Positions 1 to 7,642 of a DNA stretch of 11,188 bases are shown here, piece by piece. Both the position numbers and the translations under genes were made by a program. This stretch comes from Betaproteobacteria bacterium (lineage in GTDB: Bacteria; Pseudomonadota; Gammaproteobacteria; Burkholderiales; SG8-41). Each line of letters begins with the position of its first letter. The stretch's first letter is position 1. Under the pieces are notes generated by a model. It ran no database searches, had not been told where the DNA came from, and worked only from the letters and a program-made list of their open reading frames with translations. The stretch covers positions 1 to 11,188 of the forward strand of contig JANXSE010000018.1 of NCBI GenBank assembly GCA_025356695.1, written 5' to 3'.

Positions 1-686
1 CGGTAGGTGCCGACCTTGTCGGCGCGGAACCAGGTGTCGCGCACGAAACCGGGAATTGCATCCTGCTTGACGCCGAATGCAGGCACCGACCAGGCGTGAA
101 TAACGTCGTTGGCGGTTGTGATGATCCGCACCTTTTTGCCAACCGGGACCACCACCGGATTATCAACTTCGAGCAGATAATTCGCGTGCTCTTCGCGCTT
201 CTTGCGGCCATCCGGCGTCTTGTCGGTGATCAGATCGCGCGGCGTCGACATCGAGCTGTAAAAGCTGACGCCGTCGTGCAGATAATCGTAACCCCATTTC
301 CACTGGTAACCAGTGGCCTTGATCGTGATGTCCGGGTTGGAGGTGTCTTTCATCGACAGTATGGTTTTGGTTGCCGGAATTGCCATGCCAATCAGAATAA
401 TGAACGGCACCACGGTCCAGGCGATTTCCACCATGGTGTTCTCGTGGAACTGTTCGGCCTTGTGACCAACCGCCTTGCGGTGCTTGATGATCGAGTAGGT
501 CATCACACCGAACACCAGCACGAAAATCACGCAGCAGATCAGGAAGATCAGTGTGTGCAGATCATAAATTTCATGCGCAATGACGGACTGCGGCGTCTGC
601 AGATTGTAGCGTTCGGCCGCCGCCACGACCGGCATCAGCGCCGGGATCAATGCTGCCAGAAAATACTGTGCCCACTTACTGATCAT
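1..686 (-). CDS. coxB: Cytochrome c oxidase subunit II, 3' end cut off by the window edge
   Basis: This is subunit II of a haem-copper oxidase, which takes electrons from cytochrome c through its CuA centre and passes them to subunit I in the inner membrane. The reverse strand is open from an ATG at 686 to the window edge, giving 228 codons. Residues 1-24 look like a signal peptide ending in VVAAA. Two membrane helices follow, at about 44-66 and 85-110. The second starts with MVEIAWTVVP, whose Glu87 matches the conserved acidic residue at the K-channel mouth. The aromatic electron-entry motif QWKWGYDY lies at 128-135. His197 in VIHAWSVPAFGVKQDAIPG is the first CuA ligand; the Cys, His and Met ligands would lie beyond the edge. 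The start is supported by GGAG a few bases upstream. The gene shares its strand with the biotin operon but sits 373 bp downstream of it, so it probably has its own promoter. Family assignment is firm. Confidence 0.96.
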   Translation of the reverse strand, partial: MISKWAQYFLAALIPALMPVVAAAERYNLQTPQSVIAHEIYDLHTLIFLICCVIFVLVFGVMTYSIIKHRKAVGHKAEQFHENTMVEIAWTVVPFIILIGMAIPATKTILSMKDTSNPDITIKATGYQWKWGYDYLHDGVSFYSSMSTPRDLITDKTPDGRKKREEHANYLLEVDNPVVVPVGKKVRIITTANDVIHAWSVPAFGVKQDAIPGFVRDTWFRADKVGTY

Positions 687-1059
687 GCTTTACTCCAACG
701 GTGCGTTAAATTCCTAAAGGAAGCTCCGCTCTACAATCTGTTCGCCAGACCAAGCTTCCCTCGAGTTCAGGGAATAGTGCCAGAACGGGATCGCCACATG
801 CCCGACTCAATTTCGCGTCAGACGGCGTGTTTCGACGAACGTAACTACCAGCCGCCAATTTCAACCGTTTTCTGTTGTTATTGCCGGATTAATGAGCGAT
901 AAACCGCGAAAAAAACACGTGGAATTTATCACAGAGCGGCTCACTCAGGCAACCGAATACCCGTCTGAATCCCTCGGAATTAAAACGCAATTTGCGCCAT
1001 TTCTCTCGCTGGAACGCACGCGCCCGGCGGCGCATTGCCGCTGCGCGAAGCGCGGCCTC
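687..1059. other. Non-coding stretch between bioD and coxB (coxB leader)
   Basis: No reading frame here resembles a protein; short frames on either strand run into coxB or bioD and have unnatural composition. The stretch must hold the end of the biotin transcript and the coxB promoter and leader. Read on the minus strand, there is a run of seven T at about 911-917. It is preceded by only weak stems (a GAGTG/CGCTC stem with one wobble pair, about 20 nt earlier), so a rho-independent terminator for bioD is possible but unconvincing. I could not pick out a coxB promoter with good -35 and -10 boxes and spacing. A small hairpin lies at 756-774. Confidence 0.7.
756..774. other. Small perfect hairpin in the coxB leader
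   Basis: TTCCCT at 756-761 and AGGGAA at 769-774 form a 6-bp perfect inverted repeat around a 7-nt loop, about 70 nt upstream of the coxB start codon. No T-run follows it on the coxB strand, so it does not look like a terminator. It could be a leader structure, a dyad bound by a regulator, or chance. The function is unknown. Confidence 0.3.
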
Positions 1060-1767
1060 TCAATGCACACCCAGCCGCTGCAGATTGAGGCGATCGACCC
1101 ACTGTTCGGCCGCTGCCGCCGGCGCATATTCAAATTCGCCTATAAGCGGCGCCTCCAGCCGCTGCGCCAGCGTCGCAAGGTTCTCCGCCACCGCTGCCAT
1201 TTCCGGATCAATATGGTTGGCAATCCAGCCGGCGATGGTCAAACCGCGCGCCTGTATCGCCTGCGCCGTCAGCAAGGCGTGATTCAGACAGCCCAGACGC
1301 AAACCCACCACCAGTATGACCGGCAGGCTCAGCTCCGCGGCAAGGTCGCTGCTATCGAACCCTGCGCCGAGCGGAATGCAAAATCCACCGGCACCCTCGA
1401 CGACAATCGTGTCGGCGCCTGCCGCCAGGGTATCGAAAGCGCGAACAATCACCGCCGCTTCGATCACCACGCCGGCGCGCGCAGCGGCAATGTGCGGCGC
1501 AATTGCCGGCTCGAAACAATACGGATTGACCTCGGCGCGCGGTGCGGCGTACGCGCTGGCCGCGATCAGGGCGGCAACATCTTCGTTGAGCAGGCCTTGC
1601 GCATCATGCAGCGCACCGGCGGCGACCGGCTTCATGCCGACAGCGCGCACGCCGGCGCGCCGCAGCGCCAATAACAGCGCACAGGCCGCGCGCGTCTTGC
1701 CGACCCCGGTATCGGTGCCAGTGACGAAGAAGCCGCGCGGCGCGCTACGCGCGGGTTGCGGCGTCAA
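1060..1767 (-). CDS. bioD: Dethiobiotin synthetase
   Basis: BioD is the ATP-dependent dethiobiotin synthase. It closes the ureido ring of 7,8-diaminopelargonic acid with CO2 in the cytoplasm, the penultimate step to biotin. The 235-residue product is close to the usual 220-240. The P-loop GTDTGVGKT spans residues 17-25, the active-site segment KPVAAGA lies near 46, VVEGAGGFCIPLG is the conserved second loop, and GWIANHIDPEM is the nucleotide-base region. The start is a TTG whose last two bases begin the bioC stop (TTGA overlap, 4 nt). No ATG or GTG precedes the P-loop in frame, so TTG is the best start, and it implies translational coupling to bioC; a G-rich GGGG lies about 9 nt upstream. This is the last gene of the bio operon. 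Function is confident; the start is fairly so. Confidence 0.96.
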   Translation of the reverse strand: MTPQPARSAPRGFFVTGTDTGVGKTRAACALLLALRRAGVRAVGMKPVAAGALHDAQGLLNEDVAALIAASAYAAPRAEVNPYCFEPAIAPHIAAARAGVVIEAAVIVRAFDTLAAGADTIVVEGAGGFCIPLGAGFDSSDLAAELSLPVILVVGLRLGCLNHALLTAQAIQARGLTIAGWIANHIDPEMAAVAENLATLAQRLEAPLIGEFEYAPAAAAEQWVDRLNLQRLGVH

Positions 1768-2648
1768 CGCGCGGCCCCGGCGACTTTGATTGGAATGACC
1801 GGCTTGCCGTCAGCAGTCGTGCGCGGCAGTGGCACCCAGGCGTGTCCGTAGACCACTTCGAAGGTCGCAGGCAGGCGGCCGTCGCGGCGCCACGCTTCAT
1901 AGTTGCACTCGACCGTCGCCAGCGTCGCGCGCGCACTCATGCCCTGAGGACGGCCCGCCGTCACGTTGTGCGCGCCGATCGCCTTGAGATCGTGCATCAA
2001 GGCGCGCACGTTGTCGTATGTCAGCGTCAGACATTCCATATCCATCACCGGATCGGCGAAACCGGCGTGCACCAGCATATCGCCGATGTCGTGCAAATCG
2101 ATAAAACGATTCACGTGCGTATAACGATCGGTGCCTTGATACGACGCGCGCAATTCCTTCAGGGTATCCGGGCCGAAAGTACTGAACATGAGCAAGCCGC
2201 CGGGCGCCAGCACGCGGCGAAATTCGCCGAACGCATGTTGCGGATCGTTGACCCACTGCAACGCCAGATTCGACCACAACAGATCGACCGTGCGCGCGCG
2301 CAGCGGCAGGCGTTCGATATCGGCGCACAGCCCGCGCAAGCCGCGCCCGCGCAAACGCTGCCACCAATTGCTGCGCGCACGCGCGCGATCCGCCATGGCA
2401 AAGGCGAGATCCAGTGCACACACGGTGGCTGTCGGGTAACGCTTCTGCAAATCTGCCGTCGCATGTCCGGTACCGCAGCCGGCGTCGAGTACGATTTTGG
2501 GTCGCTGTCTTACATAGTCGAGCCGCGACAACATGCGCGAGCCGATCTCGCGCTGCAATACCGCCGCGCCGTCATAGGTTGCGGCGGCGCGTTCGAACGC
2601 AAACCGCAGCAGGCGTTTATCAAGCTGGTGTGATTCAGTGTCGGCCAT
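1764..2648 (-). CDS. bioC: Malonyl-ACP O-methyltransferase
   Basis: BioC methylates the free carboxyl of malonyl-ACP with SAM, so that fatty acid synthesis can extend it as a disguised primer to pimeloyl-ACP methyl ester. It is a class I methyltransferase. Motif I, VLDAGCGTG, lies at residues 53-61, the acidic CALDLA at 77-82 follows, and DLLWSNLALQWVNDP is the typical BioC post-motif region. The 294 residues exceed the E. coli protein (about 250) through a C-terminal extension ending in the VYGHAWVPLP region, which as I recall is usual in betaproteobacterial versions. I chose the ATG at 2648, reading MADTESHQLDKR. It has GGGAA at good spacing and overlaps the bioH stop by 14 nt. An upstream ATG at 2684 would add 12 unlikely residues and overlap bioH by 50 nt. 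The gene overlaps bioD by 4 nt. Confidence 0.94.
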   Translation of the reverse strand: MADTESHQLDKRLLRFAFERAAATYDGAAVLQREIGSRMLSRLDYVRQRPKIVLDAGCGTGHATADLQKRYPTATVCALDLAFAMADRARARSNWWQRLRGRGLRGLCADIERLPLRARTVDLLWSNLALQWVNDPQHAFGEFRRVLAPGGLLMFSTFGPDTLKELRASYQGTDRYTHVNRFIDLHDIGDMLVHAGFADPVMDMECLTLTYDNVRALMHDLKAIGAHNVTAGRPQGMSARATLATVECNYEAWRRDGRLPATFEVVYGHAWVPLPRTTADGKPVIPIKVAGAAR

Positions 2649-3402
2649 GAAATTCCCGTATACGCTGGGCGATCGCTGCTTCACGCGTTACAAACACGGC
2701 ATGTCCGGCGCCGGCCACGGCAGCGAATTCTGCGCAAGGCAGCGCACCGGCGAGATATTCGCCGGCCGCCTGCGGAATCACCGCGTCGTTGACGCCGTGT
2801 ACAACCAATGCCGGTTGTTCGATTTTTGCAAGCGCGGCGCGCAGATCGGTTTCTCTTAGCAGTCGCAAGCCGGCGACCAGCGCCTGCGCGCCCGCTTCGC
2901 CGCTGCGCGCAATTGCATCGCGCAAATCACGCAGCACCGCACGCGCGGCATGATCGCCGCTCGCCTGCAAGGCCAGAAAACGCAGCCGCGCGCGCGGCGG
3001 ATCGTTCGCGACATCGGCAGCAAAATCTTCGAATTCGACGCCCATCATGCCGTGCGGCCAATCATCGCTGCAGACGAAGCGCGGTGTCGTCGCCAGCAAA
3101 ATCAGTCGCTCGACCTGTTGCGGTTGCGCACGCCCCCATGCCAGCGCCACTTGCCCGCCCAGAGACCAGCCGCACACTGTCACACGCAACGGCAATGCCG
3201 CCGCCAGTGTTGCCGCTACGGCGTCCAGCGATGCGCAGTTTTCGTCTGCGCCCGCTCCATAGCCGGGCAATTCGACGCGATGCACGCGAAAGTCGCGCGC
3301 CAGTTCGTCGCCCAACACGCGCCAGACTGCGGCCGTCATGCCCCAGCCGTGCAACAACACCAGATCGGGGCCCGCTCCCTGAATATGAGAATGCAACGTC
3401 AT
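2635..3402 (-). CDS. bioH: Pimeloyl-ACP methyl ester carboxylesterase
   Basis: BioH is an alpha/beta hydrolase that removes the methyl group added by BioC, releasing pimeloyl-ACP for BioF and stopping further chain extension. The 255 residues match E. coli BioH (256). The nucleophile elbow is CGWSLGG with Ser80. The acid is Asp206 in VVHGVNDAVIP and the base is His234 in GAGHAVFV, nearly the same positions as E. coli 82, 207 and 235. The oxyanion-side motif LLHGWGM lies at 16-22. The start ATG overlaps the bioF stop as ATGA, and the 3' end overlaps bioC by 14 nt, so bioH is embedded in the operon rather than standing alone as in E. coli. Context plus triad make this a firm call over a generic hydrolase. 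Confidence 0.95.
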   Translation of the reverse strand: MTLHSHIQGAGPDLVLLHGWGMTAAVWRVLGDELARDFRVHRVELPGYGAGADENCASLDAVAATLAAALPLRVTVCGWSLGGQVALAWGRAQPQQVERLILLATTPRFVCSDDWPHGMMGVEFEDFAADVANDPPRARLRFLALQASGDHAARAVLRDLRDAIARSGEAGAQALVAGLRLLRETDLRAALAKIEQPALVVHGVNDAVIPQAAGEYLAGALPCAEFAAVAGAGHAVFVTREAAIAQRIREFHGRH

Positions 3403-4604
3403 GCGCCGGCGCTGATCTCATGCAGTGCGCGCACAAGTTTTTCGACATGCTGCGGCTGATGCGCGGCGCTCAGCGAAATGCGCAGGCGCGCCGTGCCTTC
3501 GGGTACCGTCGGCGGACGGATTGCCGGCACCAGCAGGCCGCGCGCCAGCAATGCATCTGCAATACGCATGGCCTCTTCGCTTTGACCAACCAGCAGCGGC
3601 TGAATCGCCGTGTCGGACGGCAGCAAACGCCACGGCAGGCCCGCACAAGCCTGCTTCAGTTGCACGATCAATTGTGCGAGCCGTTCGCGCCGCTCGCTCT
3701 CCGCCGCGATGATGTCGAGGCTGGTCAGCAAAGCGTGTGCAAGCAAGGGCGGCGTCGCTGTGGTGTAGACGTAAGGCCGCGCACGCTGCAGCAGCCATTC
3801 AATTACTTCGGGAGCGCCGGCAACAAATGCACCGAACACGCCGGCCGCCTTGCCGAGTGTAGCCATATAAATAATGCGTTCGGAAGCAATGCCAAAATGC
3901 TGCAGCACGCCGCCGCCGGTCGCACCCAGTACGCCGAAGCCGTGCGCATCGTCGAGCAGCAGCCAGGCGTCGTGGCGTTCGCACAACTCCAGCAATGCAG
4001 CGACCGGTGCGATATCGCCGTCCATGCTGAACACTGCGTCGGTGATCACAAGCTTGCGTCGCGCCGGGTTTGCCGCGAGCGAGCGTTCAAGCATGGCGAG
4101 ATCGCCATGCACATAACGTTTGAATTCGGCGCGCGACAATTGCGCGGCGTCGTTGAGTGAAGCGTGATTCAAGCGGTCGGCGAACACTGCGTCGCCGCGG
4201 CCGACGAGTGCCGTCACCACGCCGAGATTGGCCATATAACCGGTGGAGAACAGCAGCGCGCGCGGCAGCGCGACAAATTTCGCCAGCGTCTCTTCCAGCG
4301 CGTGATGCGCGGCGCTATGCCCGAGGATCAGATGCGAAGCACCGGCGCCGACGCCGTAGAGCGCCGCGCCCTCGATGGCGGCGTCGCGCAAACGCGGGTC
4401 TGCGGCAAGGCCGAGATAATCGTTGCTGCAAAACGCAATAACATCGCGGCCATCGACGCGTACCCCCGCCTGTTGCGGCGATTGCAACAGGCGGCGTGTG
4501 CGCAACAGTCCCTGCGCACCCAGGGCGGCAATTTGCGGTGCCAGCGCCGCGGCGGGCGGTTCTGCCGAAGACCCGGCATCCACGCCGGCATCTTCACGTA
4601 GCAC
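3399..4604 (-). CDS. bioF: 8-amino-7-oxononanoate synthase
   Basis: BioF is the PLP enzyme that condenses pimeloyl-ACP (or -CoA) with L-alanine to 8-amino-7-oxononanoate (KAPA), the first ring-assembly step of biotin synthesis. The 401-residue product has the alpha-oxoamine synthase pattern: AQGLLRTRR near the N-terminus, FCSNDYLGL at 58-66, LNHASL with His147, the cofactor-binding LLDDAHGFG with Asp219 and His221, and ATLGKAAG with Lys252 as the Schiff-base lysine. The start is a GTG three bases after the bioB stop, with GGGA about 8 nt upstream inside the end of bioB, which suggests coupled translation. The first 20 or so residues are Ala-, Ser- and Pro-rich and poorly conserved in the family, so a slightly later start is possible. 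The stop overlaps the bioH ATG (ATGA). Confidence 0.95.
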   Translation of the reverse strand: MLREDAGVDAGSSAEPPAAALAPQIAALGAQGLLRTRRLLQSPQQAGVRVDGRDVIAFCSNDYLGLAADPRLRDAAIEGAALYGVGAGASHLILGHSAAHHALEETLAKFVALPRALLFSTGYMANLGVVTALVGRGDAVFADRLNHASLNDAAQLSRAEFKRYVHGDLAMLERSLAANPARRKLVITDAVFSMDGDIAPVAALLELCERHDAWLLLDDAHGFGVLGATGGGVLQHFGIASERIIYMATLGKAAGVFGAFVAGAPEVIEWLLQRARPYVYTTATPPLLAHALLTSLDIIAAESERRERLAQLIVQLKQACAGLPWRLLPSDTAIQPLLVGQSEEAMRIADALLARGLLVPAIRPPTVPEGTARLRISLSAAHQPQHVEKLVRALHEISAGA

Positions 4605-4607
4605 GGT

Positions 4608-5606
4608 TCAAGTCCCGCTGCGCATGGCGTGCAAACCAAGCCGTTGCATCAACGCCCGATCGCGTTCGGCTTCGGGGTTACCGGTGGTGAGCAATTTGTC
4701 GCCGTAAAAAATCGAATTGGCGCCGGCGAGAAAACACAGCGCCTGTATGCCCTCGGACATCTCCTGACGCCCGGCCGACAAACGCACCATCGCCTTTGGC
4801 ATGGTGATACGCGCGCAGGCGATGGTGCGCACGAATTCGAGCGGGTCGAGCGCCGCCGTGCCGTGCAAGGGCGTGCCCTCGACCTGCACCAGATTGTTGA
4901 TCGGCACACTCTCCGGATAAGGATCGAGGTTGGCGAGTTCGGCAACGAGTGCTGCGCGCGTGCGCCGTGTTTCGCCCATACCGACGATGCCGCCGCAGCA
5001 GACGTTGAGGCCGGCGGCACGCACCTTGTCGAGCGTATCGTGACGGTCATCCTGGGTACGTGTCGAGATGATATTGCCGTAGAACTCCGGCGCCGTATCG
5101 AGATTGTGGTTGTAGTAATCGAGGCCGGCTTGTTTCAACTGTTCGGCCTGCCCTTCTTTGAGCATACCGAGTGTCGCGCAGGTTTCCATGCCGAGTTCGC
5201 GCACGGCTTTGACCATCCCCAGCACGCGATCGAGTTCGCGTTGTTTGGGGCCGCGCCACGCCGCGCCCATGCAAAAACGCGTCGCGCCGTTGGCACGCGC
5301 CGCGCGCGCTGCCGCCACTACGTCGTCAACCGACAGCATGTCCTCGTTCTCGACACTAGTGTGATAACGCGCCGCCTGCGGACAGTAGCCGCAGTCTTCA
5401 GGACAGCCGCCGGTCTTGATCGACAACAGTGTCGACAACTGCACCGCGTTCGGGTCGAAGTGTTCGCGATGCGCGCCCTGGGCACGGAACATCAGATCGT
5501 TAAACGGCAGGTTGAACAATGCCTCAACCTGATCAATATTCCAACGTGTTGCCGCGGGCTTGTCGGCGGCAACGGCCGCAACTGCGTTGTGACTAATGGA
5601 ATCCAT
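4608..5606 (-). CDS. bioB: Biotin synthase (radical SAM)
   Basis: BioB inserts sulfur into dethiobiotin to give biotin, using a radical-SAM [4Fe-4S] cluster and a sacrificial [2Fe-2S] cluster. The radical-SAM triad is [12 protein letters not shown], with Cys68, Cys72 and Cys75. The [2Fe-2S] ligands are Cys112 (FCMGAAWR), Cys143 (ETCATLG), Cys203 ([12 protein letters not shown]) and Arg275 (VRLSAGR). The family motif YNHNLDT lies at 165-171. The 332-residue length is normal and no key residue is missing. This is the first gene of the five-gene operon; a promoter candidate lies about 60-90 bp upstream of the ATG at 5606. The Shine-Dalgarno sequence is weak (GGGCC). A second Cys next to Cys203 is a small variation. 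Confidence 0.98.
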   Translation of the reverse strand: MDSISHNAVAAVAADKPAATRWNIDQVEALFNLPFNDLMFRAQGAHREHFDPNAVQLSTLLSIKTGGCPEDCGYCPQAARYHTSVENEDMLSVDDVVAAARAARANGATRFCMGAAWRGPKQRELDRVLGMVKAVRELGMETCATLGMLKEGQAEQLKQAGLDYYNHNLDTAPEFYGNIISTRTQDDRHDTLDKVRAAGLNVCCGGIVGMGETRRTRAALVAELANLDPYPESVPINNLVQVEGTPLHGTAALDPLEFVRTIACARITMPKAMVRLSAGRQEMSEGIQALCFLAGANSIFYGDKLLTTGNPEAERDRALMQRLGLHAMRSGT

Positions 5607-5657
5607 GGGATGGCCCGAAAAATGACTGCTGGTCTGGGAAGAAAACTGCTTTAGATC

Positions 5658-6401
5658 ATGCGCTTCGCATCATCATTCATGCACCCGCACTTGTCAAATT
5701 CAAGCAGTCGAATAATTGACTATTGCGCAAAATTTTGGCATGTCATGCTGCCGCAACAGTGCCTCCTATGCACTGCGCCCGCGCCGTTACGCCCGCTGTG
5801 TGACGACTGCCATACACAATTGCCGCAGCTCACCGCCAGCCGCTGCCCGCAATGCGCGACGCCTGCGCCGCGAGCGCAACTCTGCGGCGCGTGCATCGCA
5901 CATCCGCCGGCGTTTACAACGGTGTCGGCCGCTTATCAGTACGCCTGGCCGCTCGCCACCCTGATCCAGCAATTCAAATATGCGGGCAACCTGGCGCTTG
6001 CCCGCGTGCTTGCTGAAGCCATGTGTGCAGCCAATCCGGCCACGGTCGATCTCATCATTCCGATGCCGCTGGCGCCCGCACGATTGCGCCAGCGCGGCTT
6101 CAATCAAGCGCTCGAGCTTGCGCGGATTGCCGGCACAATATTGCAAACAGCAGTCGCGGCGAACGCCTGTCGCCGCGTGCACGATCGCGCGCCACAGGCG
6201 ATGTTGCCGTGGCGCGAACGCGCGAAAAACATCCGCGGCGCGTTTGTCTATGACACCGATCTGTCAGGACTGCGCATCGCGGTCATCGACGATGTGATTA
6301 CGACCGGAGCAACGTTGAATGAACTGGCGCGCACGCTGCGCAAGGCGGGTGCGGCGGAAGTGCACGGCTGGATGGTGGCGCGAACGTTAAAACAGGATTG
6401 A
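5658..6401 (+). CDS. comF: ComF-family phosphoribosyltransferase-like protein
   Basis: This is a ComF/GntX-family protein: an N-terminal zinc-binding segment joined to a type I phosphoribosyltransferase fold. Members are linked to DNA uptake in naturally transformable bacteria, but the reaction is not established. In the 247-residue frame, four Cys pairs fit zinc sites: 35/38 (CLLC), 48/51 (CDDC), 63/66 (CPQC) and 76/79 (CGAC). [17 protein letters not shown] and [12 protein letters not shown] are family hallmarks. [13 protein letters not shown] (207-219) is the PRPP-binding loop. The start is uncertain: ATG at 5658 gives the longest form, but ATG at 5745 (MLPQQCLLC) keeps all motifs and leaves room for the bioB promoter. 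The gene is divergent from bioB and convergent with mshN, only 14 bp away, with no clear terminator between. Confidence 0.88.
   Translation: MRFASSFMHPHLSNSSSRIIDYCAKFWHVMLPQQCLLCTAPAPLRPLCDDCHTQLPQLTASRCPQCATPAPRAQLCGACIAHPPAFTTVSAAYQYAWPLATLIQQFKYAGNLALARVLAEAMCAANPATVDLIIPMPLAPARLRQRGFNQALELARIAGTILQTAVAANACRRVHDRAPQAMLPWRERAKNIRGAFVYDTDLSGLRIAVIDDVITTGATLNELARTLRKAGAAEVHGWMVARTLKQD
5669..5697 (-). promoter_or_regulatory. Candidate sigma70 promoter of the bio operon
   Basis: On the minus strand a perfect -35 box TTGACA (5692-5697) is followed by a 17-nt spacer and GATGAT (5669-5674), which matches four of six positions of the -10 consensus. The predicted transcript would start near 5662 and have a leader of about 55 nt before bioB. 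It lies inside the N-terminal part of the longest comF reading frame. This is inferred from pattern only; no other box pair of equal quality was seen in this gap. Confidence 0.5.
5693..5720. promoter_or_regulatory. Imperfect inverted repeat over the bioB -35 box
   Basis: GTCAAATTC (5693-5701) and GAATAATTGAC (5710-5720) are inverted copies apart from two extra bases in the right arm, separated by 8 nt. The left arm covers most of the bioB -35 box, a place where a repressor would act. The repeat does not match the E. coli BirA operator (TTGTAAACC paired with GGTTTACAA), although its left edge TTGTCAA is loosely similar. It may be a biotin-responsive operator of another kind or a chance AT-rich dyad. 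Confidence 0.25.
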
Positions 6402-6415
6402 GGGGTCTGCTGCCC

Positions 6416-7630
6416 TTACTGCAGTTGCCGCAAGCGCTGATCGACGAAGGCCTGCAGTTCCGCGCTCAGCGAATTGCTTGCCCTGGCGCGACGAAACGCA
6501 TCCTGCGCCTCGCCGTTTCTGCTGAGCGCCTGCAATGAAATACCCATGCCCATCAGCCACACGCCCGCTTGCGGCGCGAGGCGCAGCGCCGCCTGATATT
6601 GCTCGACCGCCTCGCGATGGCGCGACTGGCGCTGCAGCATGCCGGCGAGACGGGCCAGATAGTCGGGACTCGATTGCGCCGCCGGGGCGGTCTTCTGCAT
6701 GGTTTCAATAGCGTCGCCGACATCGCCGCGCTCGAACTGCAGGCTCGACAGCGCAATTGCGAATGCGGGCTGGTTTGGATTGAGCTTTAATCCGTCGCGC
6801 AACAGCTGTTCGGCCTCGCTGCTTTTTTTTGCATCAAGCAGGAGCCCGAACAGACCCTGCCGCGCGCCGGCATGCGCCGGGTTGTGCTGCAAAGCGCGAC
6901 GGAAGCCCTCTTGCGCCTCGGCGAGCCGGCCCTGGTTTAAAAAATTTGCCGCCTCGCGGTAGTCATTCTCCGCAAGTTGTTGCGGCGTCAAAATCTGCGC
7001 GCGTTTGTCGATTTGCGCGTTTGCGGCAAGCGCCTGGCCTTTGGTTTCGACGGAGACATCAACCGTTCGCGGCGCTGCCACCGGCGGCTTCGCGGCAACA
7101 ACCGCCGCGGGCGATGTTTCGGCAGGCGGCGCCGCGGCCTTTGCCGGTTCAACCCTTGCCGCCACGGCGGCAGATTTTGCAGCAGCAGCTTCAGGCGCGA
7201 CCACCGCTGCCGTCGACAGCGGGGCCTGCGCTATTTTTGCCTCGGCCGCCGGCCTCGCCGCGAGCGTGGCGGCATTCGGCACAGGTAACGCCACGGTTGC
7301 ACCAGCCGGACGCACCGCGGAACGTGCAACATTGGATGGCGCTTTTTCCAGTTCGAGCGCAAGCCGTGATGCCGGCGCACCCGGCGCAAGTTGCATCGTC
7401 GGCGCTGGTGCGCCGCGGGCGGCATCCGCGACAACCGGCCGGCGACTGCTGAAATGCCATGCCAGCGCGCCAATCAGTATGCCCGCGGCAACAATGCCGA
7501 ACAGCCGCCATGACGAGCCGCGCGTATCTGCCAGCGGCAAGACGCGCACTTGGTTCGGCAAGGCGCCGCGCTCGGTGCCGGAGGCGCGGCGCTTTTCAAG
7601 ATCCTGCAGCATCTGATTAATAAGACTCAT
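6416..7630 (-). CDS. mshN: MSHA biogenesis protein MshN (TPR protein)
   Basis: MshN is an inner-membrane-anchored TPR protein of MSHA-type type IV pilus assembly; its exact role is not well defined. The N-terminus MSLINQMLQDLEKRR is the family hallmark. One membrane helix (about 43-60) gives a bitopic protein with a short cytoplasmic tail. Residues from about 65 to 205 form an Ala/Pro/Val-rich low-complexity linker, probably spanning the periplasm. From about 215 to the end there are tandem TPR-like helices, with repeated AxxxxxxALxxxP patterns such as FRRALQHNPAHAGAR and YQAALRLAP. The 404-residue length is in the family range. The ATG at 7630 has GGAG upstream and lies 12 nt after the mshM stop. 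This is the last msh gene on this strand, facing comF. Confidence 0.88.
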   Translation of the reverse strand: MSLINQMLQDLEKRRASGTERGALPNQVRVLPLADTRGSSWRLFGIVAAGILIGALAWHFSSRRPVVADAARGAPAPTMQLAPGAPASRLALELEKAPSNVARSAVRPAGATVALPVPNAATLAARPAAEAKIAQAPLSTAAVVAPEAAAAKSAAVAARVEPAKAAAPPAETSPAAVVAAKPPVAAPRTVDVSVETKGQALAANAQIDKRAQILTPQQLAENDYREAANFLNQGRLAEAQEGFRRALQHNPAHAGARQGLFGLLLDAKKSSEAEQLLRDGLKLNPNQPAFAIALSSLQFERGDVGDAIETMQKTAPAAQSSPDYLARLAGMLQRQSRHREAVEQYQAALRLAPQAGVWLMGMGISLQALSRNGEAQDAFRRARASNSLSAELQAFVDQRLRQLQ

Positions 7631-7642
7631 GCGCGGCTCCGC

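Noticed and set aside
753..765. Adjacent HindIII- and XhoI-type hexamers suggestive of a cloning linker
   Set aside because: There are only two sites, they are explained by the hairpin sequence, and the flanking sequence is continuous native DNA. Coincidence is the simplest reading.
96..902. Plus-strand open frame of 268 codons
   Set aside because: It is antisense to coxB and its leader. The coxB frame has clear family motifs and a ribosome site, while this one has none.
892..1674. Plus-strand open frame of 260 codons
   Set aside because: It is mostly antisense to bioD and shows no domain; composition is typical of a shadow frame.
2808..4160. Plus-strand open frame of 450 codons
   Set aside because: It lies antisense to bioH and bioF, which carry complete catalytic motifs. 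Its product is rich in Arg, Ala and Pro with no recognisable domain, as expected for a shadow frame in GC-rich DNA.
4629..5654. Plus-strand open frame of 341 codons
   Set aside because: It is antisense to the whole of bioB, which has all its cluster ligands. The product is His- and Arg-rich with no family pattern.
6399..6420. Possible shared terminator between comF and mshN
   Set aside because: The 14-bp gap can form only a three-pair GGG/CCC stem and has no T-run on either strand.
7005..7616. Plus-strand Ala/Thr/Gly-rich open frame of 203 codons
   Set aside because: It is antisense to the Ala/Pro-rich linker of mshN; low-complexity GC-rich DNA keeps several frames open.
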